Below are positions 1-7,612 of a DNA stretch of 13,209 bases, piece by piece; within the stretch, counting starts at the first letter, position 1, and every line of letters begins with the position of its first letter. Location of the stretch: contig PCXJ01000082.1 of assembly GCA_002787615.1 (NCBI GenBank), forward strand, positions 1 to 13,209, read 5' to 3'. The stretch is from Alphaproteobacteria bacterium CG11_big_fil_rev_8_21_14_0_20_44_7 (GTDB taxonomy: Bacteria > Pseudomonadota > Alphaproteobacteria > Rickettsiales > 21-14-0-20-44-7). The notes beneath the pieces are model-generated. The model was not told the origin of the DNA. It saw only the letters and a program-made list of their open reading frames with translations, and did no database searches. Position numbers and translations under genes: made by a program.

Positions 1-2
1 TG

Positions 3-893
3 TCCGGCCATTATGCAACATTGCTTCGTGGTACTGTGGAAGATATGCTCCCGTTTTTTGATGTGTATATCACGGATTGGACGAATGCCCGTGAAGTCCC
101 TCTGACCGAAGGTGAGTTTGATTTAGATGATTATATTGATTACACAATGGAGTTTATCGAGAAGCTGAAAGGTGATTGTCATGTTATGGCAGTTTGCCAG
201 CCAGTTGTTCCGGTTGCAGCAGCAGTTGCAATTATGGAAAATGAGGGGCGTAAATATCATCCAAAATCAATGATTCTTATTGGTGGCCCAATTGATGGGC
301 GTATTAACCCGACAATGGTGAATGAGCTGGCAGATAAAAAACCGATAGAATGGTTTGAGCAGCATTTGATAACCCGTGTGCCGCTTACTTATAAAGGTGC
401 AGGAAGGAAAGTTTATCCCGGATTCTTGCAGCTTGCCGGATTCCTTTCGATGAAACCGGATGACCATATTCAGAAACATAAGGATTATTTCAATCATCTG
501 ATAGAAGGCGATGGCGAAAGTGCGGAAAAGCACGAAAAATTCTATGACGAATATCTTTCAGTTATGGATATCACGGCAGAGTTTTATTTGCAGACAATCA
601 AAAAGGTGTTTCAGGATTTTGATTTGCCGCAAGGTAAGTTTGAATCTCGCGGGCGTCCGGTGCGAATGGAGCATATCACAAAAACTGCGCTAATCGCGCT
701 TGAGGGTGAAAATGATGATATCGCCGGAGTAGGTCAATCCCATGCTGCGCTTACTTTATGTAAGAATTTGGCAAAATCCAAAAAGCATTACCATCTGCAA
801 AAAGATGTTGGGCATTATGGGATTTTTAATGGCCGCAGATTCCGTGAATTTGTTGTGCCGGTAATAAAAGAGTTCACCGAAAAACATAAGTAA
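3..893 (+). CDS. phaZ: Intracellular poly(3-hydroxybutyrate) depolymerase, C-terminal part (5' end outside window)
   Basis: Partial gene. The reading frame is open to the left edge, so the ATG/TTG codons near position 21 are internal. About 296 residues are visible; the family is usually a little over 400, so roughly 110 N-terminal residues are missing. Family knowledge: these alpha/beta-hydrolase enzymes degrade stored PHB granules in the cytoplasm to release hydroxybutyrate. Seen: the opening SGHYATLLRGTVEDMLP and DVYITDWTNAREVPL blocks are typical of the PhaZ family. The segment AVCQPV holds the likely nucleophile Cys (codon 195-197), in place of the Ser of ordinary lipases. An acidic ENDD segment and a late GHYGIF motif (His codon 813-815) can supply the Asp and His of the triad. 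It ends 38 nt before ubiG on the same strand, with no clear terminator between. Confidence 0.9.
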   Translation, partial: SGHYATLLRGTVEDMLPFFDVYITDWTNAREVPLTEGEFDLDDYIDYTMEFIEKLKGDCHVMAVCQPVVPVAAAVAIMENEGRKYHPKSMILIGGPIDGRINPTMVNELADKKPIEWFEQHLITRVPLTYKGAGRKVYPGFLQLAGFLSMKPDDHIQKHKDYFNHLIEGDGESAEKHEKFYDEYLSVMDITAEFYLQTIKKVFQDFDLPQGKFESRGRPVRMEHITKTALIALEGENDDIAGVGQSHAALTLCKNLAKSKKHYHLQKDVGHYGIFNGRRFREFVVPVIKEFTEKHK

Positions 894-931
894 GCCTTGC
901 TTTTGACTGATAACTTCCCCATATTCAGGCA

Positions 932-1651
932 ATGGCGAAGGCGCAAACAATTGATGAATCGGAAGTAGAAAAATTCTCTCGCATTGCTGATGAATGGTGG
1001 GATGAAAAGGGAAAGTTCCGTCCGCTTCATTTACTCAATCCTTTGCGTATCAAGTATATACGCGATAATGCCATTGCGCATTTTAAGCTTAAGGATAACC
1101 TCCAGCCTTTGAAGGGTTTGAAGATTCTGGATATTGGCTGCGGCGGTGGATTGCTTTCCGTACCAATGGCAAGATTGGGTGCAGATGTGACCGGAGTGGA
1201 TGCTTCAGAAAAAAATATTAAAGTAGCGCAAACTTATGCAGATAGAGAGGATATTAAAATCAATTTCGTGCATGGCAATGTTGAGAATTTGAAGGGTGAG
1301 TTTGATATAATTCTGAATATGGAAGTTGTTGAGCATGTTGCCGATGTTGAGCTTTTCCTGAAATCTTGTGCGAATTTACTGAAACCGAAAGGCATGATGT
1401 TTTTAGCAACTATCAACCGCACGCCAAAATCATATTTATTCGCAATTATAGGTGCGGAATATATTTTGCGGATTTTGCCTAAGGGCACGCATGATTGGAA
1501 AAAATTTCTCAAACCTTCGGAGGTTAACCGAGTTTTGGAAAATGACTTGCAATTAGAAGAGGTTGTGGGGGTGAGCTTTAATCCAGTGAATGAAAATTTT
1601 AAGCTGACTGGCGACACTAACATTAATTATATGATGAAATTTGTGAAGTGA
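932..1651 (+). CDS. ubiG: Ubiquinone biosynthesis O-methyltransferase UbiG
   Basis: A 239-residue SAM-dependent methyltransferase, close to the usual family length (about 240-250). Family role: both O-methylation steps of ubiquinone synthesis in the cytoplasm, at the membrane face. The N-terminal block EVEKFSRIADEWWDEKGKFRPLH followed by LNPLRIKYI is characteristic of UbiG and separates it from other class I methyltransferases. SAM-binding motif I is LDIGCGGGLLS (residues about 66-76), with an acidic residue D90 at the end of the next strand (VTGVD). A MEVVEHV motif lies mid-domain, and the C-terminal half keeps INRTPKSYLFAI, KGTHDW and NYM typical of the family. The Shine-Dalgarno is weak (AGG only 2 nt before the ATG), but no other start fits the conserved N-terminus. 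hscB starts 9 nt downstream. Confidence 0.96.
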   Translation: MAKAQTIDESEVEKFSRIADEWWDEKGKFRPLHLLNPLRIKYIRDNAIAHFKLKDNLQPLKGLKILDIGCGGGLLSVPMARLGADVTGVDASEKNIKVAQTYADREDIKINFVHGNVENLKGEFDIILNMEVVEHVADVELFLKSCANLLKPKGMMFLATINRTPKSYLFAIIGAEYILRILPKGTHDWKKFLKPSEVNRVLENDLQLEEVVGVSFNPVNENFKLTGDTNINYMMKFVK

Positions 1652-1660
1652 AGTAAAATA

Positions 1661-2065
1661 ATGCAGGATTACTTTAAAATTTTTGGGCTGAAGCGGCAGT
1701 TTGATATAAATCCGGAAAAGCTGGATGATGCCTATTTTGAGCTGCAACGCCAGTTCCATCCTGATGTGTTTAAAAATTCAAAGCAAAATGAAGCCGAAGC
1801 TATGCAAAAATCGGCATTATATAACCTTGCTTATAAAACCCTGCAAAATCCACAGAAACGGGCAGAATATATGATTGGTGATGAGAAATTGGAAGCCTCA
1901 CCCGAATTGCTGATGGAAATGATGGAATTGCGTGAGAGCGGAAATGTTGATGATGTGAAAAAAGAAATCGCGAAGTTATATAAGCAGTTCGCTAAGACAG
2001 AAGATAAAGAAACTTTTGTGCGGATAAAATATCTGAGCCGATTTATTGAGGAGTCTAAAAACTAA
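1661..2065 (+). CDS. hscB: Fe-S cluster co-chaperone HscB (J-domain protein)
   Basis: A 134-residue J-protein. Family role: it delivers the scaffold IscU with its Fe-S cluster to HscA and stimulates HscA ATPase. The J domain covers about residues 1-70, opening with DYFKIFGL, and carries the essential HPD triad at 33-35 (QRQFHPDVF), then NLAYKTLQNPQKRAEYM. The C-terminal helical part has ELLMEMMELRE (about residues 82-92), the counterpart of the IscU-contact helix in E. coli HscB. E. coli HscB is 171 residues, so the C-terminal bundle is clearly shorter here. The stop codon overlaps the hscA start by one base (TAATG), a normal sign of translational coupling. No iscS, iscU, iscA or ferredoxin gene is present in the window. 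Confidence 0.95.
   Translation: MQDYFKIFGLKRQFDINPEKLDDAYFELQRQFHPDVFKNSKQNEAEAMQKSALYNLAYKTLQNPQKRAEYMIGDEKLEASPELLMEMMELRESGNVDDVKKEIAKLYKQFAKTEDKETFVRIKYLSRFIEESKN
2048..2053 (+). promoter_or_regulatory. Ribosome binding site of hscA
   Basis: GAGGAG lies inside the 3' end of hscB, 11 nt before the hscA ATG at 2065. Together with the TAATG overlap it supports this start and coupled translation of hscB and hscA. Confidence 0.6.
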
Positions 2066-3654
2066 TGTTGCTACAAATTCACGAACCAGGGGAAACACCA
2101 TTACCGCATGAAGAAGAAGTCGCAGTGGGGATTGATTTGGGCACGACAAATTCGCTGGTGGCAATTTCGCGTGAAGAAAAGCCGCAAATCATTGGCGATA
2201 TTTTGCCATCGGTAGTGACAATAAACGGTAAGGAAATTCACTCTATAAAACGCAGGATGAATAACCCTGTGGAGAAGGTTGAAGGGCAAACTCCGGTAGA
2301 AATTTCTGCCGAGATTCTGAAAATCTTACGCTTGCAGGCTGAGGATGCGCTGGGAAAAGAAGTGAAAAAAGCGGTGATAACCGTGCCTGCATATTTTGAT
2401 GATACGCAACGTTCTGCAACCAAAGATGCAGCAAGATTAGCAGGTCTGGAAGTGTTGCGCCTGATAAATGAGCCGACTGCCGCCGCGCTGGCATATGGCT
2501 TAGATAAAAGCGTTGAGGGAATTTACGCGATTTATGATTTAGGCGGTGGAACGTTTGATATTTCCATATTGCGGATGAAAAAAGGTGTTTTTCAGGTTTT
2601 GGCAACAGGCGGTGATACGCATCTTGGCGGGGATGATTTTGACGCTGAAATTGCCAAGATCACAGGCTGCAATGTTCTTGAAGCGCGGAAGAAAAAAGAA
2701 AATGCCGAGCTGGATTTTGATGATGCGATAATGCCGCTTGTGCAAAAAACGATTGAGATATGCAAAGCTGCTTTGTCTGATGCTGAGCTTAGTGCGAATG
2801 ATATCAAAGGCGTGGTGATGGTTGGCGGCTCAACCCGTGTTCCACTTGTGCAAAAATTAGTAGAAGGGTTTTTCGGTACAAAGCCGTTAACCGACATCAA
2901 CCCAGATGAAGTTGTGGCGCTGGGTGCGGCGATTCAGGCAGAAGCTCTCACTCATGGTTCAAATAATTTGTTACTGGATGTTATTCCGCTTTCGTTAGGC
3001 TTGGAAACCATGCATGATATCGTGGAAAAAGTTATCTATCGTAACACGCCGATTCCGTGCAGTTATGAGCAGGAATTTACTACTTATGAAAATGACCAAA
3101 CCGGAATGATAATTCATGTGGTGCAGGGCGAGCGGGAAATGGTTGCCGATTGCAGATCGCTGGCGAAGTTTGAGCTAACGGGAATCCCGCCGATGCCAGC
3201 CGGAGCTGCGCGCATAAAAATCACTTTTAATGTTGATGCAGATGGTTTGCTGACAGTTTCTGCCCGTGAAGAAAAAACCGGAATAGAGCAAAAAATTGAG
3301 GTCAAGCCTTCCTATGGTTTGCAGCCGGAACAGGTGGAGAAAATGATTCGTGACTCCATGGAGAATGCGCGGACGGATATGGAAGCGCGCTTATTGCAGG
3401 AATCAAAAACCGAGGCGGAAAGGCTGCTCAATTCATTAAAGCTATATTTAGAAAGATATAATTTAACAAGTGCCGAGCATGAGAGTATAATTAGTATAGT
3501 TAAAGATTTAGAGCGTGAGTTGCAGGGGAGTGACCGCGCAAAAATTGATGATTTGCGTGAAGAGTTGAACCATAAAACAGAAACACTGGCGCAAAAAATT
3601 ATGGATGGTGAAATCAAAAAAGTTCTGGAAGGAAAGAAAGTGGATGAGATTTAG
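2065..3654 (+). CDS. hscA: Fe-S cluster assembly Hsp70 chaperone HscA, unusually compact
   Basis: A specialised Hsp70 that works with HscB to release Fe-S clusters from IscU in the cytoplasm. ATPase domain about residues 1-300: phosphate-1 loop GIDLGTTNS (22-30), VITVPAYFDD, NEPTAAALAYG, phosphate-2 loop DLGGGTFD (158-165), and adenosine motif VGGSTRVP (253-260). The interdomain linker region is DVIPLSLGLE (305-314). The substrate-binding domain follows, with HscA-type QEFTTYENDQTG, QGERE, DCRSLA and VKPSYGL blocks and a helical lid. At 529 residues it is well below E. coli HscA (616). By comparison with the remembered E. coli protein, about 40 residues are absent after LPSVV (residue 51 on) and about 30 after GGDDFD (residue 193 on). 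The frame is intact and all nucleotide-contacting motifs remain, so it looks functional rather than decayed. It overlaps scsB by 11 nt. Confidence 0.95.
   Translation: MLLQIHEPGETPLPHEEEVAVGIDLGTTNSLVAISREEKPQIIGDILPSVVTINGKEIHSIKRRMNNPVEKVEGQTPVEISAEILKILRLQAEDALGKEVKKAVITVPAYFDDTQRSATKDAARLAGLEVLRLINEPTAAALAYGLDKSVEGIYAIYDLGGGTFDISILRMKKGVFQVLATGGDTHLGGDDFDAEIAKITGCNVLEARKKKENAELDFDDAIMPLVQKTIEICKAALSDAELSANDIKGVVMVGGSTRVPLVQKLVEGFFGTKPLTDINPDEVVALGAAIQAEALTHGSNNLLLDVIPLSLGLETMHDIVEKVIYRNTPIPCSYEQEFTTYENDQTGMIIHVVQGEREMVADCRSLAKFELTGIPPMPAGAARIKITFNVDADGLLTVSAREEKTGIEQKIEVKPSYGLQPEQVEKMIRDSMENARTDMEARLLQESKTEAERLLNSLKLYLERYNLTSAEHESIISIVKDLERELQGSDRAKIDDLREELNHKTETLAQKIMDGEIKKVLEGKKVDEI
3629..3636 (+). 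promoter_or_regulatory. Ribosome binding site deciding the scsB start
   Basis: AAGGAAAG lies within the end of hscA, 7 nt before the ATG at 3644. It favours that start over the upstream in-frame ATG at 3605, which would add 13 charged residues in front of the signal peptide. Confidence 0.55.
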
Positions 3655-5176
3655 TTTTTGGATATTTTTATCTATCCTCCTATTCGCAAACGCAGCGAAT
3701 GCTAGCTTTGTGCAATCTGATTGGGCAAGCAGCGATAATGTTAAGGCGCGGATTTTAATAGATAATTCAGAAGTTTCGGTTGAAGTGAAAACCGACCCCG
3801 ACTGGCATATATATTATAAAGACCCCGGTGAGGCTGGTTGGGCAACGGAATTTGATTTTTCCGGCTCAAGGGATTTTGAAGTGCAGGAGGTTATTTATCC
3901 TGAATATGAACTTCATGAGGAATATGGCATCAAAACCAATGTTTATCACGGTGGAGCAATATTCCCCGTGGATGGTAAGCTCGGCGCTAAGCCATATATA
4001 AACCTGAATTTAAAAGGCGCAGTATGTAACCAGATTTGCGTGCCGTTTGATATGCAATTAAGCTGGGAAGCAGGTGAAATAGCTGTTGAAGCGGGTGAGA
4101 ATGTAAATGCTGAGTCATTCAATTTTTCAATTATCATCACTGCGTTTCTGGCAGGCTTGTTACTGAATATCATGCCTTGCGTTTTGCCGGTTTTATCGCT
4201 CAAAGTTTTGAGTGTTATCAAGCAGGTTGGCAAAGAACGCGCCCATGCACGTATGAATTTCCTATCTACATCTGCAGGGATTATTACCTCATTTCTGGTG
4301 TTAGCAGCGGGAACTGCAATCCTAAAAAGTGCTGGGCATAATTTGGGCTGGGGCTTGCATTTTCAATCGCCGATATTTGTTGGCCTGCTCACCTTAGTGA
4401 CATTTATTTTTGCGCTTAGCTTGTTTGGAGTTTTCCATTTGCGCGTGCCTTCATGGATTTCTGATTCCGGAGTGCATAAGGATAGTATGGTCGGTAATTT
4501 TCTGGCGGGGGTGTTGGCAACCTTGCTTGGAACTGCTTGTACTGCTCCGGTTCTGGTAACTGCGGTTAGCTTTGCTCTGGCGGGAAGTGTTTTTGATATT
4601 TTTCTGATATTTACGATTATGGGTGTCGGCATGGCATTTCCATATTTGCTTTTTGCCGCCAACCCGAATTTTGCTAATTTTCTACCCAAACCCGGTAAGT
4701 GGATGAACACGGCAAAGCAAATTCTGGGATTGCTATTATTGCTGACATCATTATGGCTGGGCAGTATTTTATATGGCCAGTTAGTGATGACTGAAACCAG
4801 CCCTATGGGAGAAGCAAAAACCACCGAAGAAGTTATTTGGTATGAATTTGATGAGGAAAAGATTCCTGAATTGGTGGAGCAGGGAAAGGTTGTGTTTGTG
4901 GATATCACCGCCTCATGGTGTGTGAATTGTCAGGCAAATAAAATTCGCGTTCTGGCTACTGATGAAATTGAAGAAATTTTCGCGCAGAAAGATGTGATAA
5001 CTATGCGCGGAGATATGACAAAACCCCAGAAGCATTTGCTGGAATATATCAAGAAGTATAATCGCTATGGCATTCCATTCAATGCGGTTTATGGCACTTC
5101 TGCGCCGGAGGGCATATTGTTAGAGCCATTGCTGAGTAAGGATGCTGTGAAAGCGGCGGTTGAAAAGGCGAGATAG
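3644..5176 (+). CDS. DsbD/ScsB-type transmembrane thiol:disulfide reductase
   Basis: A 510-residue membrane protein that should carry electrons from cytoplasmic thioredoxin to periplasmic thiol proteins. Start chosen at 3644, giving a clean signal peptide (cleavage likely after ANA, residue 20). Order of parts: a periplasmic N-terminal domain (about 21-155) of the ScsB/DsbD-alpha kind, with DPDWHIYYKDPGEAG and a Cys pair in GAVCNQICVP (C128, C132). Next is a membrane domain with one Cys in NIMPCVLPV (C179) and one in GTACTAPV (C299). Last is a C-terminal thioredoxin-like domain with the active site SWCVNC (C426, C429). All six expected cysteines are present. I count only six hydrophobic helices (about 162-378), where DsbD has eight. 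The VCNQIC motif and domain details fit ScsB slightly better than DsbD, so the name is left open. It overlaps hscA by 11 nt. Confidence 0.9.
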   Translation: MRFSFWIFLSILLFANAANASFVQSDWASSDNVKARILIDNSEVSVEVKTDPDWHIYYKDPGEAGWATEFDFSGSRDFEVQEVIYPEYELHEEYGIKTNVYHGGAIFPVDGKLGAKPYINLNLKGAVCNQICVPFDMQLSWEAGEIAVEAGENVNAESFNFSIIITAFLAGLLLNIMPCVLPVLSLKVLSVIKQVGKERAHARMNFLSTSAGIITSFLVLAAGTAILKSAGHNLGWGLHFQSPIFVGLLTLVTFIFALSLFGVFHLRVPSWISDSGVHKDSMVGNFLAGVLATLLGTACTAPVLVTAVSFALAGSVFDIFLIFTIMGVGMAFPYLLFAANPNFANFLPKPGKWMNTAKQILGLLLLLTSLWLGSILYGQLVMTETSPMGEAKTTEEVIWYEFDEEKIPELVEQGKVVFVDITASWCVNCQANKIRVLATDEIEEIFAQKDVITMRGDMTKPQKHLLEYIKKYNRYGIPFNAVYGTSAPEGILLEPLLSKDAVKAAVEKAR

Positions 5177-5199
5177 CTTTCTACCGATTACTATAAGGC

Positions 5200-5227
5200 T
5201 TGACTAAAACAACCTATGGTTTATTTT
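5200..5227 (+). promoter_or_regulatory. Candidate sigma70-like promoter of the haemoglobin gene
   Basis: TTGACT (5200-5205), a 16-nt spacer and TATTTT (5222-5227). Transcription would begin near 5234, just before the ribosome binding site at 5244-5250. Its position makes the upstream in-frame ATG at 5216 unlikely as a start. Prediction from sequence only. Confidence 0.4.
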
Positions 5228-5243
5228 GTGCCGAACAAAAAAC

Positions 5244-5250
5244 AAAGGGA
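5244..5250 (+). promoter_or_regulatory. Ribosome binding site deciding the haemoglobin start
   Basis: AAAGGGA lies 4 nt before the ATG at 5255. That start gives the standard truncated-haemoglobin N-terminus MTSLYERIGG. Confidence 0.45.
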
Positions 5251-5254
5251 TGTT

Positions 5255-5611
5255 ATGACAAGTTTATATGAAAGAATTGGTGGTGAGGGCGCAGTTGATT
5301 TAGCAGTCAAAATTTTTTATCGTAAAGTGCTGGCAGACCCAAGCATAAACCATTTTTTTGAGAATACCGATATGCCGCGGCAGGAAAAGCACCAGAAGGC
5401 TTTTCTGACATATGCGTTTGGTGGACCTAATAATTATTCCGGTAAGGGAATGCGTGCCGCACATAAAAGGCTAGCTTTGAAAGAGGAGCATTTTGCAGCA
5501 GTTGCAGGGCATTTGAAGGCGACCTTGCAAGAGTTGAAAGTGCCGGATGATTTGCAAGCGGAAGTGATGGTAATCGCTGCCAGCACGCATGATGATGTTT
5601 TGAATATCTGA
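5255..5611 (+). CDS. Group I truncated haemoglobin (trHbN type)
   Basis: A 118-residue 2-on-2 globin, the normal length of group I truncated haemoglobins. Members bind O2 or NO through haem in the cytoplasm, and NO dioxygenation is a common but not universal role. Family signatures are clear from end to end: SLYERIGGEGAVDLAV, IFYRKVLADP (helix B, with the Tyr expected at B10), FFENTDMPRQEKHQKAFL, the GGPNNYSGKGM turn, and AHKRL, which holds the proximal haem-ligand His. It closes with HFAAVAGHLKATLQEL. A longer in-frame start at 5216 would add 13 residues not typical of the family and lies within the candidate promoter. It follows the thiol reductase after 78 nt and may be transcribed on its own. 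The specific ligand cannot be told from sequence. Confidence 0.93.
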   Translation: MTSLYERIGGEGAVDLAVKIFYRKVLADPSINHFFENTDMPRQEKHQKAFLTYAFGGPNNYSGKGMRAAHKRLALKEEHFAAVAGHLKATLQELKVPDDLQAEVMVIAASTHDDVLNI

Positions 5612-5637
5612 TTCCTCTAATTGCTCATAATTGCCAC

Positions 5638-5665
5638 TTGTGATTTTTGCTCATAGCTATATATT
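5638..5665 (+). promoter_or_regulatory. Candidate promoter for the carbonic anhydrase-MFS pair
   Basis: TTGTGA (5638-5643), a 16-nt spacer and TATATT (5660-5665) in the 98-bp gap between the globin gene and the carbonic anhydrase start. The gap is AT-rich and I see no convincing terminator in it. Prediction from sequence only. Confidence 0.35.
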
Positions 5666-5709
5666 GCCAATGCAAAATTAAAATTGAACAAACTGAACTA
5701 TGTGGATTT

Positions 5710-6351
5710 ATGGCTGAACTTTCTGCTCTGATAAAAGGTTATCGCGAATTCTATAAGAAATATTTTGCCTCGGGTTCAACTCTATATGAAGAGTTGAAAA
5801 AAACCGGACAATCCCCAAAAACTTTGATTATTGCCTGTAGCGATTCCAGAGTTGACCCTTCGATTATAACTAGCGCGGATCCCGGAGATATATTTGTTAT
5901 CCGCAATGTTGCAAATATCGTTCCGCCTTGTGAGAAATCGGATTCGGGGCTGCACGGGGTTAGTGCCGCGCTGGAATTCGGCGTATGTGTGTTGGGCGTA
6001 AGGCATATTGTGGTGCTTGGTCATAGCAATTGCGCCGGTATTCACAGTTTACTAAATTCGGATAATGTTGATGGTACGGATTTTATTGCAAAATGGGTTA
6101 ATGTAGCAAGTGCTGCAAAGGAAAAAACTATCAGAGAAAATCCGCAAGCCAAAGAATCGGTTCTTCAGCATAGTTGCGAAAAAGAGAGTATTTTACTTTC
6201 ATTGAATAATCTTTTGACCTTCCCATGGATAAAATCACGCATAGAAGAGAAAAAGCTAAAGCTTCATGGCTGGTATTTTGCAATAGCAGATGGCAGCTTG
6301 CATGAATATAATCCGAAGAAAGAATTATTCGACAAGATTCCGGTTGAATAA
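5710..6351 (+). CDS. Beta-class carbonic anhydrase
   Basis: A 213-residue cytoplasmic zinc enzyme interconverting CO2 and bicarbonate. The zinc-site signature CSDSR is at residues 43-47 (C43, D45, R47). The second half of the site is GHSNCAGI, with H105 and C108, so the Cys-His-Cys ligands and the Asp-Arg dyad are all present. Other family blocks are PGDIFVIRNVANIVPP and SDSGLHGVSAALEFGV, and the C-terminal LHGWYFAIADGSLHEYNP. The start at 5710 is chosen because MAELSALIKGYREFYKKYF is the usual N-terminus; the in-frame ATG at 5647 would add 21 unlike residues and lies in the candidate promoter. The Shine-Dalgarno is weak. It ends 3 nt before the MFS gene, so the two are probably co-transcribed. 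Bicarbonate supply for carboxylases is the likely role. Confidence 0.94.
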   Translation: MAELSALIKGYREFYKKYFASGSTLYEELKKTGQSPKTLIIACSDSRVDPSIITSADPGDIFVIRNVANIVPPCEKSDSGLHGVSAALEFGVCVLGVRHIVVLGHSNCAGIHSLLNSDNVDGTDFIAKWVNVASAAKEKTIRENPQAKESVLQHSCEKESILLSLNNLLTFPWIKSRIEEKKLKLHGWYFAIADGSLHEYNPKKELFDKIPVE

Positions 6352-6354
6352 TTT

Positions 6355-7560
6355 ATGAATAATCAAAACAAAACTGCTAGTGATAAGGAATTTATTGTCC
6401 TGATGGCGCTGCTGATGTCTGTCGTGGCGATTTCTATAGATGCGATGCTGCCCGCGCTTGGCGTTATCGGGAAGGCGTTGGAGGTGAGTCATCCTAATCA
6501 GGCGCAATATATTATTAGCTCAGTGTTTATCGGCTTGGCGATTGGTCAGCTTATAAGTGGCCCGCTTTCGGATGCTGTTGGCCGCAAGAAAGCTTTGTTT
6601 CTCGCCTTATCACTATATTTGCTGGGCAGTGTGATATGCTTTCTTTCCGGCAATATTGAGCTAATGCTTTTCGGGCGTTTTGTGCAAGGGCTTGGGGCTT
6701 CAGGCCCTTATGTTGCTTGCATGTCGATTGTGCGTGATAAATATAGCGGGCGGCATATGGCACGGGTGATGTCATTGGTAATGATGATTTTTATCACCGT
6801 TCCGATCATTGCTCCGGCCTTGGGGCAGGGGATATTGCTGCTGGCATCATGGCGCTATATCTTTGCGTTATATATCCTTTATTCGAGTCTTGTTATGGTC
6901 TGGGTGGCTTTTAGATTGGAAGAAACTCTGCCGGAAGAAAACCGCATTGCTTTTAATCTGTCAAATATCACAAGCGGCATAAAGACGGTGTTTTCTAACC
7001 GCCAAACGGTTTGTTATACAATTTGTATGGGGCTTATTTTCGGGGCTTTGATAGGTGATCTGAATTCCGCACAGCAGATTTTTCAGGGGCAATTTGGGGT
7101 TGGAAAAATGTTCGTGGTGTATTTTGGGCTGCAAGCACTGGCATTTGGCGTTTCATCCCTTGTGAATTCGCAATTAGTAGAAAAATTCGGCATGAGATAT
7201 TTATCTGTTCGCGCCATAGCTATCATGACGATTTTATCGGCGCTATTCCTGCTCGCTCATTATTTTGTCGATATCCAGTTTTGGATGTTCTTTTTATATG
7301 GCATGGCTTTACTATTCTGCTTCGGAATTTTATTTGGTAATTTAAACGCGCTGGCATTAGAGCCGATGGGAGATATCGCAGGTTTGGCATCGGCAATTAT
7401 AGGCTCATCCTCATCGGTGATTGCGATAATATCCGGCACAATAATCGGGCAAATGTATGACGGCACACTGATTCCAATCGTTAGCGGGTTTTTGATATTG
7501 GGTATGCTATCTTGGGGCGTGATGTTCTTTTTTGATAAAGAAGCAAAGCAGAGTAGCTAG
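6355..7560 (+). CDS. Bcr/CflA-family MFS drug exporter
   Basis: A 401-residue inner-membrane protein with about 12 hydrophobic helices, the usual size for Bcr/CflA drug:H+ antiporters. The first helix contains the family-type SIDAMLPALGVIG. The MFS loop 2-3 motif is GPLSDAVGRKKAL (residues about 69-81). FVQGLGASGPYVACMSIVRD lies around helix 4, and IIAPALGQGILLLASWRYIF matches the antiporter-type motif of helix 5 and the following loop. The second half ends with the expected IAGLASAIIGSSSSVIAIISGTIIGQ segment. Substrates of this family (for example bicyclomycin or sulfonamides in other bacteria) cannot be deduced here. It starts 3 nt after the carbonic anhydrase stop, which suggests shared transcription without proving a shared role. 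It converges on the tRNA gene 52 nt downstream. Confidence 0.9.
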   Translation: MNNQNKTASDKEFIVLMALLMSVVAISIDAMLPALGVIGKALEVSHPNQAQYIISSVFIGLAIGQLISGPLSDAVGRKKALFLALSLYLLGSVICFLSGNIELMLFGRFVQGLGASGPYVACMSIVRDKYSGRHMARVMSLVMMIFITVPIIAPALGQGILLLASWRYIFALYILYSSLVMVWVAFRLEETLPEENRIAFNLSNITSGIKTVFSNRQTVCYTICMGLIFGALIGDLNSAQQIFQGQFGVGKMFVVYFGLQALAFGVSSLVNSQLVEKFGMRYLSVRAIAIMTILSALFLLAHYFVDIQFWMFFLYGMALLFCFGILFGNLNALALEPMGDIAGLASAIIGSSSSVIAIISGTIIGQMYDGTLIPIVSGFLILGMLSWGVMFFFDKEAKQSS

Positions 7561-7612
7561 AGTCTTGTTGTTAAATCAAAGCCGCACTGTTGGGCTATGC
7601 CCTATTGCTTAA

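Noticed and set aside
903..927. TTGACT with TATTCA before ubiG as a promoter
   Set aside because: The spacer is only 13 nt, too short for a sigma70-type promoter.
3605..3643. Upstream in-frame ATG for the thiol reductase
   Set aside because: It adds 13 mostly charged residues before the signal peptide and lies deeper in hscA; the ATG at 3644 has a good ribosome binding site.
4363..4908. 181-codon open frame on the - strand opposite the thiol reductase
   Set aside because: It is antisense to a well-supported gene, its translation shows no recognisable family, and it has no ribosome binding site that I can see.
5216..5254. Upstream in-frame ATG for the truncated haemoglobin
   Set aside because: The extra residues are not part of the globin family and the codon lies inside the candidate promoter; 5255 has a ribosome binding site and the standard N-terminus.
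7592..7602. GGGC-TAT-GCCC hairpin between the MFS gene and the tRNA as a terminator
   Set aside because: A 4-bp stem with a 3-nt loop and no T-run on either strand is too weak to call.
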